From Gordonia rubripertincta (GTDB lineage Bacteria; Actinomycetota; Actinomycetes; Mycobacteriales; Mycobacteriaceae): a stretch of 64,000 nucleotides of DNA. Each line of letters opens with the position of its first letter. The stretch's first letter is position 1. The notes under the pieces were generated by a model. The model was not told the origin of the DNA and did not search any database. It worked only from the letters and a program-made list of their open reading frames with translations. Location of the stretch: assembly GCF_038024875.1 (NCBI RefSeq), contig NZ_CP136136.1, forward strand, positions 682,001-746,000. Direction: 5' to 3'. A program made the position numbers and the translations under genes. This document shows, piece by piece, positions 8,161 to 16,525 of this stretch.

Positions 8161-9222
8161 TCAGACCCCGGCGGTGGCGGGGGTTTCGTAGGTGCGTCCT
8201 GCAAGTTCCGAGGCGACGTCGATGATCATGTCTTCCTGGCCACCGATGACACCGCGGCGGCCGAGTTCGAGCAGGATCTCCCGGGTGGACACACCGAACT
8301 TCTTCGCCGCGCGTTTGGTCGGATGGAAGAACGTCGAGTACACGCCTGCATACCCGAGCACCAGCGCCGTTTCGTCGACGATCTGCGGTTCTTTCATCAG
8401 CGGCGCCACGACGTGTTCAGCGGTGTCGATCAGCGGGAACAGGTCCACACCGGTGTCCCACCCCGCGCGTTCGAACGCGGCGGCGAGGACTTCGGTCTGC
8501 GCGTTGCCGGCGCTGGCGCCCAGGCCGCGCAGTGAGCCGTCGATGAACGTCGCGCCGTTCTCGGCAGCGGTGAGCGCGTTGGCGATTCCCACGCCGAGGT
8601 TATTGTGGGCGTGGAAGCCGATGTCGGCCGAGATCGCCTCGCGCAGCGCCGCCACGCGTTCGCCGGCCTGCCGGGGCACCAAGGCGCCCGCGGAGTCGAC
8701 GACGTAGACGACGTCGGAGCCGTAGGAGTCGAGTTTGGCAGCCTGTTCGGCGAGCGGCTCTGCGTCCAGCTTGTGACTCATCATCAGGAATGTCATGACC
8801 GTCAGGCCTTTGTCCTTGGCCCACTCGATGGGCTGTTGACCGCAGTCGGCTTCGGTGCAGTGCACAGCCACACGGACGGTCTTGATGCCCGCGTCGATGG
8901 CCGACTGCAGTTCGTTGAGGGTGGCGATGCCCGGCACGTACAGGGCGGCGATGTCGGCGTTGTCGACGGCGGCGACGGCGGCGCGCACGTACTCGGGGTC
9001 GGTCGCGGCCGCGAACCCGTACTGCAGTGAGGACGCGCCGAGTCCGATGCCGTGGGCGACCTCGATGGTCGACACTCCGGCACGGTCGAGGCCGGCGGCG
9101 ATCTCGGCGACGTTGGCGGGGGTGAACTGATGCGAGACACTCGACATGCCGTCGCGCAAGGTCGTGTCGACCAGCGTGACCTTCTTGGTGGCAGCGTCGG
9201 TGGTGGATGCGTTGGTGGTCAC
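8161..9222 (-). CDS. 4-hydroxy-2-oxovalerate aldolase
   Basis: 353 aa, DmpG/MhpE-type class II aldolase with an HMGL-like barrel. The Arg/Asp catalytic motif is TTLRDGMSSVSHQF at the N-terminus, and the metal-binding His pair is in GFHAHNNLGVG. The C-terminal communication domain runs from ~270 (HVVAPLMKEPQIVDE). It cleaves 4-hydroxy-2-oxovalerate to pyruvate and acetaldehyde and channels the aldehyde to its partner dehydrogenase. Its start overlaps the stop of the acetaldehyde dehydrogenase gene by 4 bp, consistent with co-translation of the complex. Confidence 0.95.
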   Translation of the reverse strand: MTTNASTTDAATKKVTLVDTTLRDGMSSVSHQFTPANVAEIAAGLDRAGVSTIEVAHGIGLGASSLQYGFAAATDPEYVRAAVAAVDNADIAALYVPGIATLNELQSAIDAGIKTVRVAVHCTEADCGQQPIEWAKDKGLTVMTFLMMSHKLDAEPLAEQAAKLDSYGSDVVYVVDSAGALVPRQAGERVAALREAISADIGFHAHNNLGVGIANALTAAENGATFIDGSLRGLGASAGNAQTEVLAAAFERAGWDTGVDLFPLIDTAEHVVAPLMKEPQIVDETALVLGYAGVYSTFFHPTKRAAKKFGVSTREILLELGRRGVIGGQEDMIIDVASELAGRTYETPATAGV

Positions 9223-10097
9223 TGGCGTGCTCCTGTTGCGATGGTCTGCTGGGCCATGACGTCGGCGACTCGGGCCGCCGCGGCGGTGATGATGTCGAGG
9301 TTGCCGGCATAGGTGGGAAGGAAATCGCCTGCTCCGACGACCTCGAGCATCACCGTCACCCGGTCGCCGTCGACGTCGACGAGTTTGAGGGAGTACCCCG
9401 GAACGTACTTCTGGACCTCGCCGACGATGTCGATCACGGCCCGCTCGATGGCGGCGGCGTCGGGGTTGCGCACGATGGCATAAACCGTGTCGCGCATGTT
9501 CATCGGCGGCTCGGCGGGATTGATCACCGAGATCGCCTTGGCTGTGTCGGCGCCGGCGACCGCGGCCAGCGCGCGTCCGGTCTTCTCACTGAACTCGCTG
9601 AGATTCTGTCGGGTGCCCGGTCCTGCGCTCTTGGACGCGATCGCGGCAACGATTTCGCCGTAGGAGGCATCGGCGGCCTCGTTGATGGCGTACAGGATCG
9701 GGATCGTGGCCTGTCCGGCGCAGCTGACCATGTTCAGGTTCGGCGCCGAAAGATGCTCGTGCAGATTGACCGCCGGAACCACATAGGGCCCGACCGAGGC
9801 CGGGGTCAAGTCGATAGCGGTGATACCGGCCTCCGCGTAGCGCGGCGCGACCGCGGCGTGAACCTTCGCCGAGGTCGCTTCGAACACCAGATCGGGCAAC
9901 TCCGACTGGGACAGAAGCCAGTCGACACCGCCCGCCGAGGCCTCTAGTCCCTCCTTTGCGGCACGCTTGAGCCCTTCGCTGTCAGGATCGATGCCGACCA
10001 TGTAGCGCGGCTCGACCCATTCCGATCGTTGCAGCTTGTACATCAAGTCGGTACCGATGTTTCCCGACCCGACAATCGCAGCGCTCAAACGACTCAT
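9219..10097 (-). CDS. acetaldehyde dehydrogenase (acylating)
   Basis: 292 aa from ATG 10097, chosen over an in-frame upstream codon because GAGAAGGAG lies just before it and the protein then begins MSRLSAAIVGSGNIGTDLM, the family's NAD-binding motif. The catalytic Cys is in NMVSCAGQAT. It converts acetaldehyde and CoA to acetyl-CoA as partner of the aldolase. It is the first gene of the five-gene minus-strand operon and is divergent from the extradiol dioxygenase, sharing a 218-bp control region. Confidence 0.95.
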   Translation of the reverse strand: MSRLSAAIVGSGNIGTDLMYKLQRSEWVEPRYMVGIDPDSEGLKRAAKEGLEASAGGVDWLLSQSELPDLVFEATSAKVHAAVAPRYAEAGITAIDLTPASVGPYVVPAVNLHEHLSAPNLNMVSCAGQATIPILYAINEAADASYGEIVAAIASKSAGPGTRQNLSEFSEKTGRALAAVAGADTAKAISVINPAEPPMNMRDTVYAIVRNPDAAAIERAVIDIVGEVQKYVPGYSLKLVDVDGDRVTVMLEVVGAGDFLPTYAGNLDIITAAAARVADVMAQQTIATGARQ

Positions 10098-10203
10098 GAG
10101 CTTCTCCTTCTCTCGACGCGTTGAGGATGAGGCTACGAGCAAAAATGCCACCCCAAACGACGCCGTCGACTCATTCGGAATCTGCCGCACTCATCCGATC
10201 GTG

Positions 10204-10224
10204 ATGTCCAGGATCGCTGGACAT
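10204..10224. promoter_or_regulatory. 21-bp perfect palindrome, probable operator
   Basis: Arms ATGTCCAG and CTGGACAT flank GATCG. It lies between the divergent acetaldehyde dehydrogenase and dioxygenase genes, 92 bp upstream of the latter. Size and symmetry fit an IclR- or GntR-type operator. No second copy was seen in the island. Confidence 0.6.
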
Positions 10225-10226
10225 AG

Positions 10227-10240
10227 GTGACTGCGATCAC
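10227..10240. promoter_or_regulatory. CRP/GlxR-like half-site palindrome
   Basis: GTGA-CTGCGA-TCAC matches the GTGA-N6-TCAC core bound by actinobacterial cAMP receptor (GlxR/Crp) proteins. It starts 3 bp after the 21-bp palindrome and 76 bp before the dioxygenase start. Catabolite control of the ring-cleavage gene is an inference. Confidence 0.4.
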
Positions 10241-10315
10241 AATGGGCCGCCATGCTCGTAGCATCCACATTGGAAGGCACGAGTTCGGTGCCGCAACGAT
10301 CAACAGGAGTAACTG

Positions 10316-11404
10316 ATGAGCGAGAACCCCGCACGATTCGAGATTGCGCACCTCGCGCGGGTCGAGCTGTTCAGCCCGAAGCCGCAAGAAACCGAGGATT
10401 TCTTCACGAGGTTCCTCGGCATGTATGTCACCAAGCGTGAGGGCCAGTCGGTCTACCTGCGTGCCTACGAGGACCCCTACCAGTGGAGCCTCAAGATCAC
10501 CGAAGCGGCCCAGGCCGGAATGGGGCACGCTGCTCTGCGCACCAGCTCACCCGAGGCACTCGAGCGCCGCGCGAAGTCGCTCTCGGACGCCAATATCGAC
10601 AGCAACTGGAGCGAGAACGAGTTCGGCTACGGCAAGACGCTGGAGTACCAGACGCCAGACGGACACAATTTCTCGCTGGTTTGGGAAGCCGAGAAGTACG
10701 TCGCGCCGCCGGAGCTGCAGAGCAAGATCCTGACCCGGCCATCGAAGAAGCCGTTGCAGGGCATCCCTGTGAAGCGCATCGATCATCTCAATCTGATGGC
10801 TTCCGACGTGACCGCGATGAAGGACTCGTTCGAACGGCATCTGGGTTTCCGAACGACCGAGCGTGTTGTAGACGGCGACGTCGAGATGGGCGCATGGATG
10901 AGTTCCAACCTTCTCGGTCACGAGGTGGCCTGCCTGCGCGACATGACCGGCGGTCGAGGCAAACTGCATCACCTTGCCTTCTATTACGGCACCGGTCAGC
11001 ACAACATCGATGCCGCCGAGATGTTCCGCGACTACGACATTCAGATCGAGGCAGGGCCTGACCGGCACGGCATCACCCAGGGGCAGTTCCTCTATGTGTT
11101 CGAACCCGGTGGCAATCGCATCGAACTGTTCGGCGAGGCTGGGTACATGCACCTCGACCCCTCCGCGGAGACCCAGACCTGGCAGATGTCGGACATCGAT
11201 ACCGGGCTGGCCATCGGCGGCGCGAAGCTTCCGTGGGAGACCTACTTCACCTACGGCACACCGAGCCCCCTGTCGCTGGATCAGCACATCGAACAGTTCT
11301 CGCACTTCGGGCCAGGAGCGCCCACTCCCGAGTCTGAAGCTGCCGCCGACGTCCTCCCCGATGCGATCGAGCACTCTCGCGCGGTTGCCGGTGCGCCGAA
11401 CTGA
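10316..11404 (+). CDS. extradiol (catechol 2,3-) dioxygenase
   Basis: 362 aa, two-domain type I extradiol dioxygenase of the VOC fold. The Fe(II) ligands are His157 (KRIDHLNL), His218 (GKLHHLAF) and Glu270 (GGNRIELFG), with spacing like XylE. A likely acid-base His202 (LLGHEVA) and Tyr260 are also present. ATG 10316 follows AGGAG at 10307. It opens catechol next to the diol to give 2-hydroxymuconic semialdehyde. The tail beyond ~300 is longer than in XylE (~307 aa). It stands alone with its own terminator and a dedicated divergent control region. Confidence 0.93.
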   Translation: MSENPARFEIAHLARVELFSPKPQETEDFFTRFLGMYVTKREGQSVYLRAYEDPYQWSLKITEAAQAGMGHAALRTSSPEALERRAKSLSDANIDSNWSENEFGYGKTLEYQTPDGHNFSLVWEAEKYVAPPELQSKILTRPSKKPLQGIPVKRIDHLNLMASDVTAMKDSFERHLGFRTTERVVDGDVEMGAWMSSNLLGHEVACLRDMTGGRGKLHHLAFYYGTGQHNIDAAEMFRDYDIQIEAGPDRHGITQGQFLYVFEPGGNRIELFGEAGYMHLDPSAETQTWQMSDIDTGLAIGGAKLPWETYFTYGTPSPLSLDQHIEQFSHFGPGAPTPESEAAADVLPDAIEHSRAVAGAPN

Positions 11405-11452
11405 CCGGGTGACGCGTACACGCGGTCGCCAGATCGACGTGAGATTGTGAAC

Positions 11453-11487
11453 CGAGTGGCCGATCACCCCTGGTGGTCGGCCACTCG
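11453..11487 (+). terminator. terminator hairpin after the dioxygenase gene
   Basis: A 16-bp stem (11453-11468 with 11472-11487, one G-T wobble) with a 3-base loop begins 49 bp after the stop. It separates the dioxygenase from the AraC gene. The U-tract is weak. Confidence 0.7.
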
Positions 11488-11615
11488 TCTCACCTGCCGG
11501 CGTGACGAGCGCGGCGAGCCTTACCCATGTGGCGGTTGTGAACAGTCACGCCACTGCCGTGTACTCGCCACTTGATTTGACAAGGAACACTGGTGTTCGA
11601 GATGCAACAGAGGTG

Positions 11616-12623
11616 ATGTCGATGGTCTCCAAGATCGCAACGCTGGGAGAAAGCAACGGCGTCTCAGACTGTCCGTCTGACGCCGGCGAGTTGTTGTCGG
11701 GGTCAGGTGGTCGCGCATGGTGGACAGACACCTTGTCGGAGATGTACTGCGAGATGGATCCCCAGTGGTACACCGAACGAGGGAGATTTCACGCTCGTCT
11801 CACGGGCCGTGACTTCGGCAACCTGTATCTGAGCACTGTGCGCGCTGACGGACACGCGGTGGTGCGGACGCCGGCGATGATCTCCGACGTCGATCACGAG
11901 GATTTCTTTCTCTGTGCGGTGACTGGTGGCCCCGGCACTGTCACCCAACATGGCAGGTCTGTCGTCCTGGACAAAGGCGACTTCACCGTCGTCGACTCAG
12001 GGCAGCCCTACCGTTTCGACTTCCCATGCCGGTTTGCTCAAACAGTAGTTCGCATACCCCGCCCGGTGATGCACAGTCGTGTCCGCGAGAGCGATCTCGA
12101 CGCGGCGATACTGCGGCGAGTCGCCGGAACCAGCGGCGCGGGAGCAGTGGTCAGCAGGTTTCTCGAGCAAATCGCAGCGCACGGAACAGAGCTCGACTCG
12201 CCCGAATCCACAGCGCTGGCCGAGTCCGCCATGGACATGATCGTCGTCGCGCTGACTGCTGCCGGTGTACCCCAATCGACGACGACGAGAGCACACATTG
12301 CCGACTATCGTCGCGCGCAGACGTACCTCCGAGCTCGACTCGGCGACAGCTCCCTCACGGTGGCAGGGGCAGCATCCGAATTGGGCATGTCGACGAGGTA
12401 CCTGCAGAAACTCTTCGCCGCCGACGGAACCACTCCCCGCGAGTGGCTGGTCCGCGCCCGACTCGAGCGGGCTCGGTCGCTGTTGGTGACCAGCGACATC
12501 ACGGTCGCCGCACTCACCGGCGAAGTGGGGTTCAAGGAGTCGTCTCACTTCAGTCGCTCGTTCACCGACGAATACGGACTCAGTCCGGGGCGCTATCGTC
12601 GGCTGGGCCCGCTGACGGCATGA
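11616..12623 (+). CDS. AraC-family transcriptional activator
   Basis: About 335 aa if started at ATG 11616 (AGAGG just upstream); ATG 11622 is better spaced from the same ribosome site. The frame is open to 11502, but that part has lower GC and no family similarity. An N-terminal cupin-like AraC_binding_2 domain (FLCAVTGGPGTVTQHGRSVVL) precedes a C-terminal double HTH (LTVAGAASELGMSTRYLQKL and ITVAALTGEVGFKESSHFSR, ending YGLSPGRYRR). Members of this group activate aromatic-degradation operons. It is convergent with the P450 redox genes and is the best candidate activator of the P450 and dioxygenase blocks. Confidence 0.9.
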   Translation: MSMVSKIATLGESNGVSDCPSDAGELLSGSGGRAWWTDTLSEMYCEMDPQWYTERGRFHARLTGRDFGNLYLSTVRADGHAVVRTPAMISDVDHEDFFLCAVTGGPGTVTQHGRSVVLDKGDFTVVDSGQPYRFDFPCRFAQTVVRIPRPVMHSRVRESDLDAAILRRVAGTSGAGAVVSRFLEQIAAHGTELDSPESTALAESAMDMIVVALTAAGVPQSTTTRAHIADYRRAQTYLRARLGDSSLTVAGAASELGMSTRYLQKLFAADGTTPREWLVRARLERARSLLVTSDITVAALTGEVGFKESSHFSRSFTDEYGLSPGRYRRLGPLTA

Positions 12624-12643
12624 ACACGTCAGCGGGCCCCAGC
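12602..12643. terminator. convergent terminator overlapping the AraC stop codon
   Basis: A GC-rich stem (12602-12617 with 12627-12643, one bulged base) has the AraC stop TGA 12621-12623 in its loop. It can serve both AraC and the ferredoxin reductase gene arriving from the other side. Confidence 0.65.
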
Positions 12644-12653
12644 AACTAACGCC

Positions 12654-13817
12654 TCACACCGCGGCTGGACTCGGGGTCGCCAAACGCCGGCGGTATTGGA
12701 TGAACCCCTTGTTGTCATTCACCGTGACCCCAGCAACCAGCGAGCCCCCGGCGATGCCGTCCCAGCTCCACTTGGTCGGCCCCCGATTCGCAGTCGGCTC
12801 GAATCGCTCCGCCGAGGCCACAAAACCTGCGGCTTTGATATGGAGGTCGTACTGATCGGTCCAGAATGTCGGGATCGGCATGTATGCAACCGGGTGGTGC
12901 GCGGCGGTCAGGTTCTCCGCCGCATGTAGGCCCATTTCGGCCGCATTCGACCAATGCTCGACGCGCACCTGCCGGCCCACGCCGTGATGATCCCAGGTCG
13001 CGACGTCACCGACCGCGACGATGTCTCGATAGCCCTTGACGAAACAGAACTCGTCACAGACCACCGACCCCTGCGCCAGAGGAAGACCGGAGTCGGACAA
13101 CCAGCTGGTGTTGGGTCGCGAGCCGATCGCCACCAGGACCAGATCAGCATCCAGCACTTCTCCCGAGGTGAGAACCACCTGTTCGACTCGAGTGTCCCCG
13201 CGGAGTTCGATCACGCCGGTCCCGCATCGGAGGTTCACTCCGTGTGCGGAGTGAACCTCACCTGCGAAGGAGCCGATGGTAGGCCCCAGGACCGGCATCA
13301 GCGTCTTCGCCATCTCCACGACGGTGACCGATACGGTCCCTGCCACGGCGAGTACCGCCGCCACCTCACAACCGATGAACCCTCCGCCGATGATGACCAC
13401 CCGCTTCGCCGAGGCAGCAGCCGCGGAAAATGCCGCGGCGTCGTCGAGGCCGCGCAGAACGTGGACTCCCTCGAGGCCGGCGAACGCCGACGGTAGGTAC
13501 GCTCCACGGCCCGTGGCGATGACGAGGTTGTCGTAGTGCAGGTCGTCCTGAGCCAGCTGCACAACCTTGGACTGGGGGTTCAGCCCGGTGGCGGCGTTGT
13601 CCAGTAGCCACGTGAAATCGTCTGTCGCGTCCTCGAATACGCACTCCGCTGCCGTCATCGTGCTGCCGAGAAGTTCCTTCGACACGGGCGGACGGTTGTA
13701 CGGTCGGTGCTTTTCGTCCCCGACGATGACGATCTCGGACTCAGGGGTACGTTCGCGGACGCGCTGGGCTGCCCGGAGTCCGGCCAGCCCAGCGCCGACG
13801 ACAACCGTCTTCGTCAC
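12654..13817 (-). CDS. FAD-dependent ferredoxin reductase
   Basis: 387 aa from GTG 13817, overlapping the ferredoxin stop (GTGA). FAD motif VVVGAGLAGLRAAQRVRE is at the N-terminus, NAD motif VVIIGGGFIGCEVAAVLA at ~145-162, and a second FAD motif DIVAVGDVATW at ~275. The C-terminal dimer-like domain follows. This is the putidaredoxin/rhodocoxin reductase class. It passes electrons from NAD(P)H to the ferredoxin encoded upstream and on to the P450, making a complete class I three-component system. Confidence 0.92.
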   Translation of the reverse strand: MTKTVVVGAGLAGLRAAQRVRERTPESEIVIVGDEKHRPYNRPPVSKELLGSTMTAAECVFEDATDDFTWLLDNAATGLNPQSKVVQLAQDDLHYDNLVIATGRGAYLPSAFAGLEGVHVLRGLDDAAAFSAAAASAKRVVIIGGGFIGCEVAAVLAVAGTVSVTVVEMAKTLMPVLGPTIGSFAGEVHSAHGVNLRCGTGVIELRGDTRVEQVVLTSGEVLDADLVLVAIGSRPNTSWLSDSGLPLAQGSVVCDEFCFVKGYRDIVAVGDVATWDHHGVGRQVRVEHWSNAAEMGLHAAENLTAAHHPVAYMPIPTFWTDQYDLHIKAAGFVASAERFEPTANRGPTKWSWDGIAGGSLVAGVTVNDNKGFIQYRRRLATPSPAAV

Positions 13818-14014
13818 TTGTCGTCCTCGACTCGAATGACCGCGAGAGGACAGAGCTTGACGGCCGCAGCGACTTTCGGTCGCAAACCCTCGTCAGGGTT
13901 CTCGTCCAACAGCACAACGGTGTCGCCGTCTTCGTTGAGGTCGAAGACCTCGGGGGCGGCGATGACACATTCACCGTGTCCATCGCACATGTCGAAATCG
14001 ATGTCGATCTTCAT
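13814..14014 (-). CDS. [3Fe-4S] ferredoxin
   Basis: 66 aa. Cysteines occur as MCDGHGECV (Cys10, Cys16) and LCPLA (Cys55 followed by Pro). Three cysteines in C-x5-C...CP spacing, with the usual second Cys of a 4Fe-4S motif replaced by His/Gly positions, give a 3Fe-4S cluster as in actinobacterial P450 ferredoxins. GAAGGT precedes the ATG. Located 59 bp after the P450 stop and coupled to the reductase. Confidence 0.92.
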   Translation of the reverse strand: MKIDIDFDMCDGHGECVIAAPEVFDLNEDGDTVVLLDENPDEGLRPKVAAAVKLCPLAVIRVEDDK

Positions 14015-14073
14015 GATTACCTTCTTTCCATCCGGGCGGACGATGCCCGGTCGATCTGCACGCCTACGTGGCG

Positions 14074-15285
14074 TTAGTCAGCCCAGGTGATCGTCAGCTC
14101 CAGCTCACCCAGGCTGCGGATGATGTTGTTGGGCTCGTATCGGTGGTTGCCGGCGTGGAAGCGCTCCACGTGGTCGGCCAGGGCGTTGAACAGGGTGGTC
14201 ATCTCGAGGCGTGCCAGAGGCTTGCCGAGGCAAGAGTGCTTGCCACGACCCCATCCGAGATGCTGAGTGGGATCTCGGGTGATGTCGAACCGATCGGGGT
14301 CCGGGAACTGTCGGTCGTCACGGTTGGCCGAGCCGTACATGACGATGATTCGGGACCCCTTGGGGATCACCGTGCCGGCAACCGTGGCATCGGCGGTCGC
14401 CACTCGTGTGAAGAACTGCAGCGGCGAGGCCAGCCGGACGATCTCCGGAATGGCCCGGGACAACAGCGAACGGTCCTTACGTAGGAGGTCCCATTGGTCG
14501 GGGTTCTCTGCGAAGAGCAGCAATCCGATACCGATCGCGCTGATCGTGCTGTCGATGCTCGGGTAGACGTAGTCGTTCATCACTCCGCGACAGAAGTCTT
14601 CTGTCCATCCGGCCTCGGCGCCGTTCTTGAACAGCTGATCGGCCCAGCCACCCTCGCGGATGTTGTTGGGGAAGTTCTCCGCCGCGTACTGGAAGTAGCC
14701 GCCCATCGTCTGCAGGGCATCGCCGGTGCGGGGTGCGTCCAGGGGGCCGATGCTGTCGAATCCTGCCTTACCCCACTCGAAGAACTGAGCTCGCCCGGCC
14801 TCTGCGATCCCTACGAGATCGGTGACCACGTCGATGGGCATCCGCATGGCGATGTCGGCGACACCGTCGAGTTGGGGCCGATCGCGAAGTTCGGCGATAA
14901 GGTCGTCGGAGAAGGACGCCAGCCGGGGCTTGAGCTCCTCGAGCGGGCCCTTCTTGATCGGGCAGCCCTCGACCTGACGGATCTGATCGTGCAGGTCGCC
15001 CTCGTTCATCAGGCTGGTCTCGCGGATCGAGTTGAACATGTCGTTGAAGCCGACACCTTCACCGCTGGTGAAGGTTTCCCAGTCGGCGAGCGTGGACGAC
15101 ACCTCTTCGTAGCGAGGCAGGGCGTAGTACCCGTAGTGACTCATCCACACGACCGGGCCGGTTTCGCGCAGCGCGGCATAGGTGGGATACGGGTTCGTCA
15201 GGATCTCGTCGACGTGCAAGTTCACATCGGACACCGGCACGCCTTCTGGTGCGCTTTTCTCCGCTGTGATCGATTCTTGGGTCAT
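14074..15285 (-). CDS. cytochrome P450 (CYP199-like)
   Basis: 403 aa. The N-terminal part (GPVVWMSHYGYYALPRYEEV, then DWETF and GVGFND) resembles CYP199 para-methoxybenzoate demethylases as I remember them. ExxR is in EIVR (~281-284). The haem loop is HLGWGRGKHSCLG with Cys352, but the conserved Phe seven residues before the Cys is Trp345. The I-helix acid-alcohol pair is Asp245-Ser246 (YPSIDSTIS) instead of AGxDT. AAAGGA precedes the ATG. Followed by its ferredoxin and reductase. By context it should produce a catechol, by O-demethylation or hydroxylation of a small aromatic; the exact substrate cannot be read from sequence. Confidence 0.93.
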   Translation of the reverse strand: MTQESITAEKSAPEGVPVSDVNLHVDEILTNPYPTYAALRETGPVVWMSHYGYYALPRYEEVSSTLADWETFTSGEGVGFNDMFNSIRETSLMNEGDLHDQIRQVEGCPIKKGPLEELKPRLASFSDDLIAELRDRPQLDGVADIAMRMPIDVVTDLVGIAEAGRAQFFEWGKAGFDSIGPLDAPRTGDALQTMGGYFQYAAENFPNNIREGGWADQLFKNGAEAGWTEDFCRGVMNDYVYPSIDSTISAIGIGLLLFAENPDQWDLLRKDRSLLSRAIPEIVRLASPLQFFTRVATADATVAGTVIPKGSRIIVMYGSANRDDRQFPDPDRFDITRDPTQHLGWGRGKHSCLGKPLARLEMTTLFNALADHVERFHAGNHRYEPNNIIRSLGELELTITWAD

Positions 15286-15376
15286 CGTTGCGTCCTTTCG
15301 TTGTGCATGGGCTGTTGTCAGGGGTTTGAGATGGCGCTTACGGCCGCAGTTGTCGTGCTATCGCAGATTTCGGTTG

Positions 15377-16201
15377 TCAGTCTCGAGGTGTCAGGTGCGC
15401 GCGTAGGAATGCAGCGGTCTGCGCGAGATTCGCAGTGCTGTCGAATTCACGGCCTTCGTGGCCGGCACCACCCAGCACTGTGAAGGTCGAATCGGCGCCC
15501 GCCGCGACCAGCGCGTCATGGAGGTGGCGGCTCTGCTCGATGGGGGTGATGCGATCACGGTCTCCGTGCGCGATGAGGAACGGAGGTGCTGCGCGATGCA
15601 CGCGCGACAACGGACTCGCATTCCACGATGCAGCGGTGGGTGCTTCGACTTCGCTCTCGCCGAGAATGGCGGTCTCGAACGGGGGTGGCAGCAGGAAGCT
15701 CTCCACTGGACTTCGACGAGAGTTGGCAGACAGATCAGAGGGTCCGAACCAGTGCACGACCGCATCGACTCGGCTGGACTGGTCCTGGTTGCCACCTACA
15801 TCGCCCTCGAGGTCGGTGTCCCTGTCACTCAGACCGACCATGGTCGCCAGGTAGGCGCCGGCGGAAGCTCCCCATATGCCGATACGGTCCCCGTCGACGT
15901 CGAGCGAGGCTGCGTTCGCTCGTGCCCATCGAACAGCGGCTTTGACGTCATGTATTGGGTTCGGGAAGGCCGCCTTGGGCGCCAAGCGGTAGTTCACCGA
16001 CAACACCGCCACCCCGTGCGAAGCGAGCCCCTCGAGCCGCTCCGACGCGCCGTCGGCCTTGTCTCCCAGCTGCCAGCCTCCACCGTGGATGTAGATCACC
16101 AACGGCGGGGCCTCCCCGGACGGACGGTAGAGGTCGGCCGCCACCTCGAAACCATCGATGGTTGCGATGGTCAGATCGGTCTTCACGATCACGTCATTCA
16201 T
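15377..16201 (-). CDS. alpha/beta hydrolase, HSL-type esterase
   Basis: 274 aa. Oxyanion motif HGGGW (~40), nucleophile elbow GASAG (~115), acid in HGDRDRITP and His in GAGHEG, the hormone-sensitive-lipase/BD-FAE layout. Not related to the MhpC/DmpD hydrolases of the hydrolytic meta-cleavage branch, which lack HGGGW. It begins the minus-strand block 91 bp ahead of the P450, so it probably releases an aromatic from an ester before oxidation. Confidence 0.88.
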   Translation of the reverse strand: MNDVIVKTDLTIATIDGFEVAADLYRPSGEAPPLVIYIHGGGWQLGDKADGASERLEGLASHGVAVLSVNYRLAPKAAFPNPIHDVKAAVRWARANAASLDVDGDRIGIWGASAGAYLATMVGLSDRDTDLEGDVGGNQDQSSRVDAVVHWFGPSDLSANSRRSPVESFLLPPPFETAILGESEVEAPTAASWNASPLSRVHRAAPPFLIAHGDRDRITPIEQSRHLHDALVAAGADSTFTVLGGAGHEGREFDSTANLAQTAAFLRAHLTPRD

Positions 16202-16525
16202 TGGCCTGAGCCACCTTTCGATTCTGCCGTCCGCCCGAGGGGCCGGCGTGTTCTCCGAGGCTGTGCCGATTCACGTGGGTTGAGCCACCGACACTCTCCG
16301 CCTGTGACTCACAACACTAGGAGCGGTCTGCGGTTGCGGCCATGTCGTCACGCGCACGGACCTGTGCCTTCAGGCGCACGGATCTGACTCACACTGACAG
16401 AGTTATCGAAATTGGCTGCGGTGCAGCACTTTTTGCGTCACGGTCACTCACGCGTTCGACCACAGGGTGGCGACGTTGTGTCGGCATCTCGCCGACGACC
16501 CAGCTCCACGGAAGAGGGAATTCTC
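16202..16525. other. 324-bp intergenic control region between esterase/P450 block and DUF3068 gene
   Basis: No convincing gene. It holds the divergent promoters of the esterase-P450 block (left) and the DUF3068 gene (right), plus the direct repeat at 16352-16386. In-frame extension of the downstream gene into 16412-16525 shows no family similarity. Confidence 0.6.
16352..16386 (+). promoter_or_regulatory. direct repeat, candidate AraC-type binding site
   Basis: GCGCACGGACCTG (16352-16364) and GCGCACGGATCTG (16374-16386) match at 12 of 13 positions with a 22-bp period, about two helical turns, as AraC-family activators require. It lies 150-185 bp upstream of the esterase start. Confidence 0.45.

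Noticed and set aside
15377..16201. Assignment of the esterase as the 2-hydroxymuconic semialdehyde hydrolase of the hydrolytic branch
   Set aside because: Its HGGGW and GASAG motifs are of the hormone-sensitive-lipase type, not the MhpC/DmpD type.
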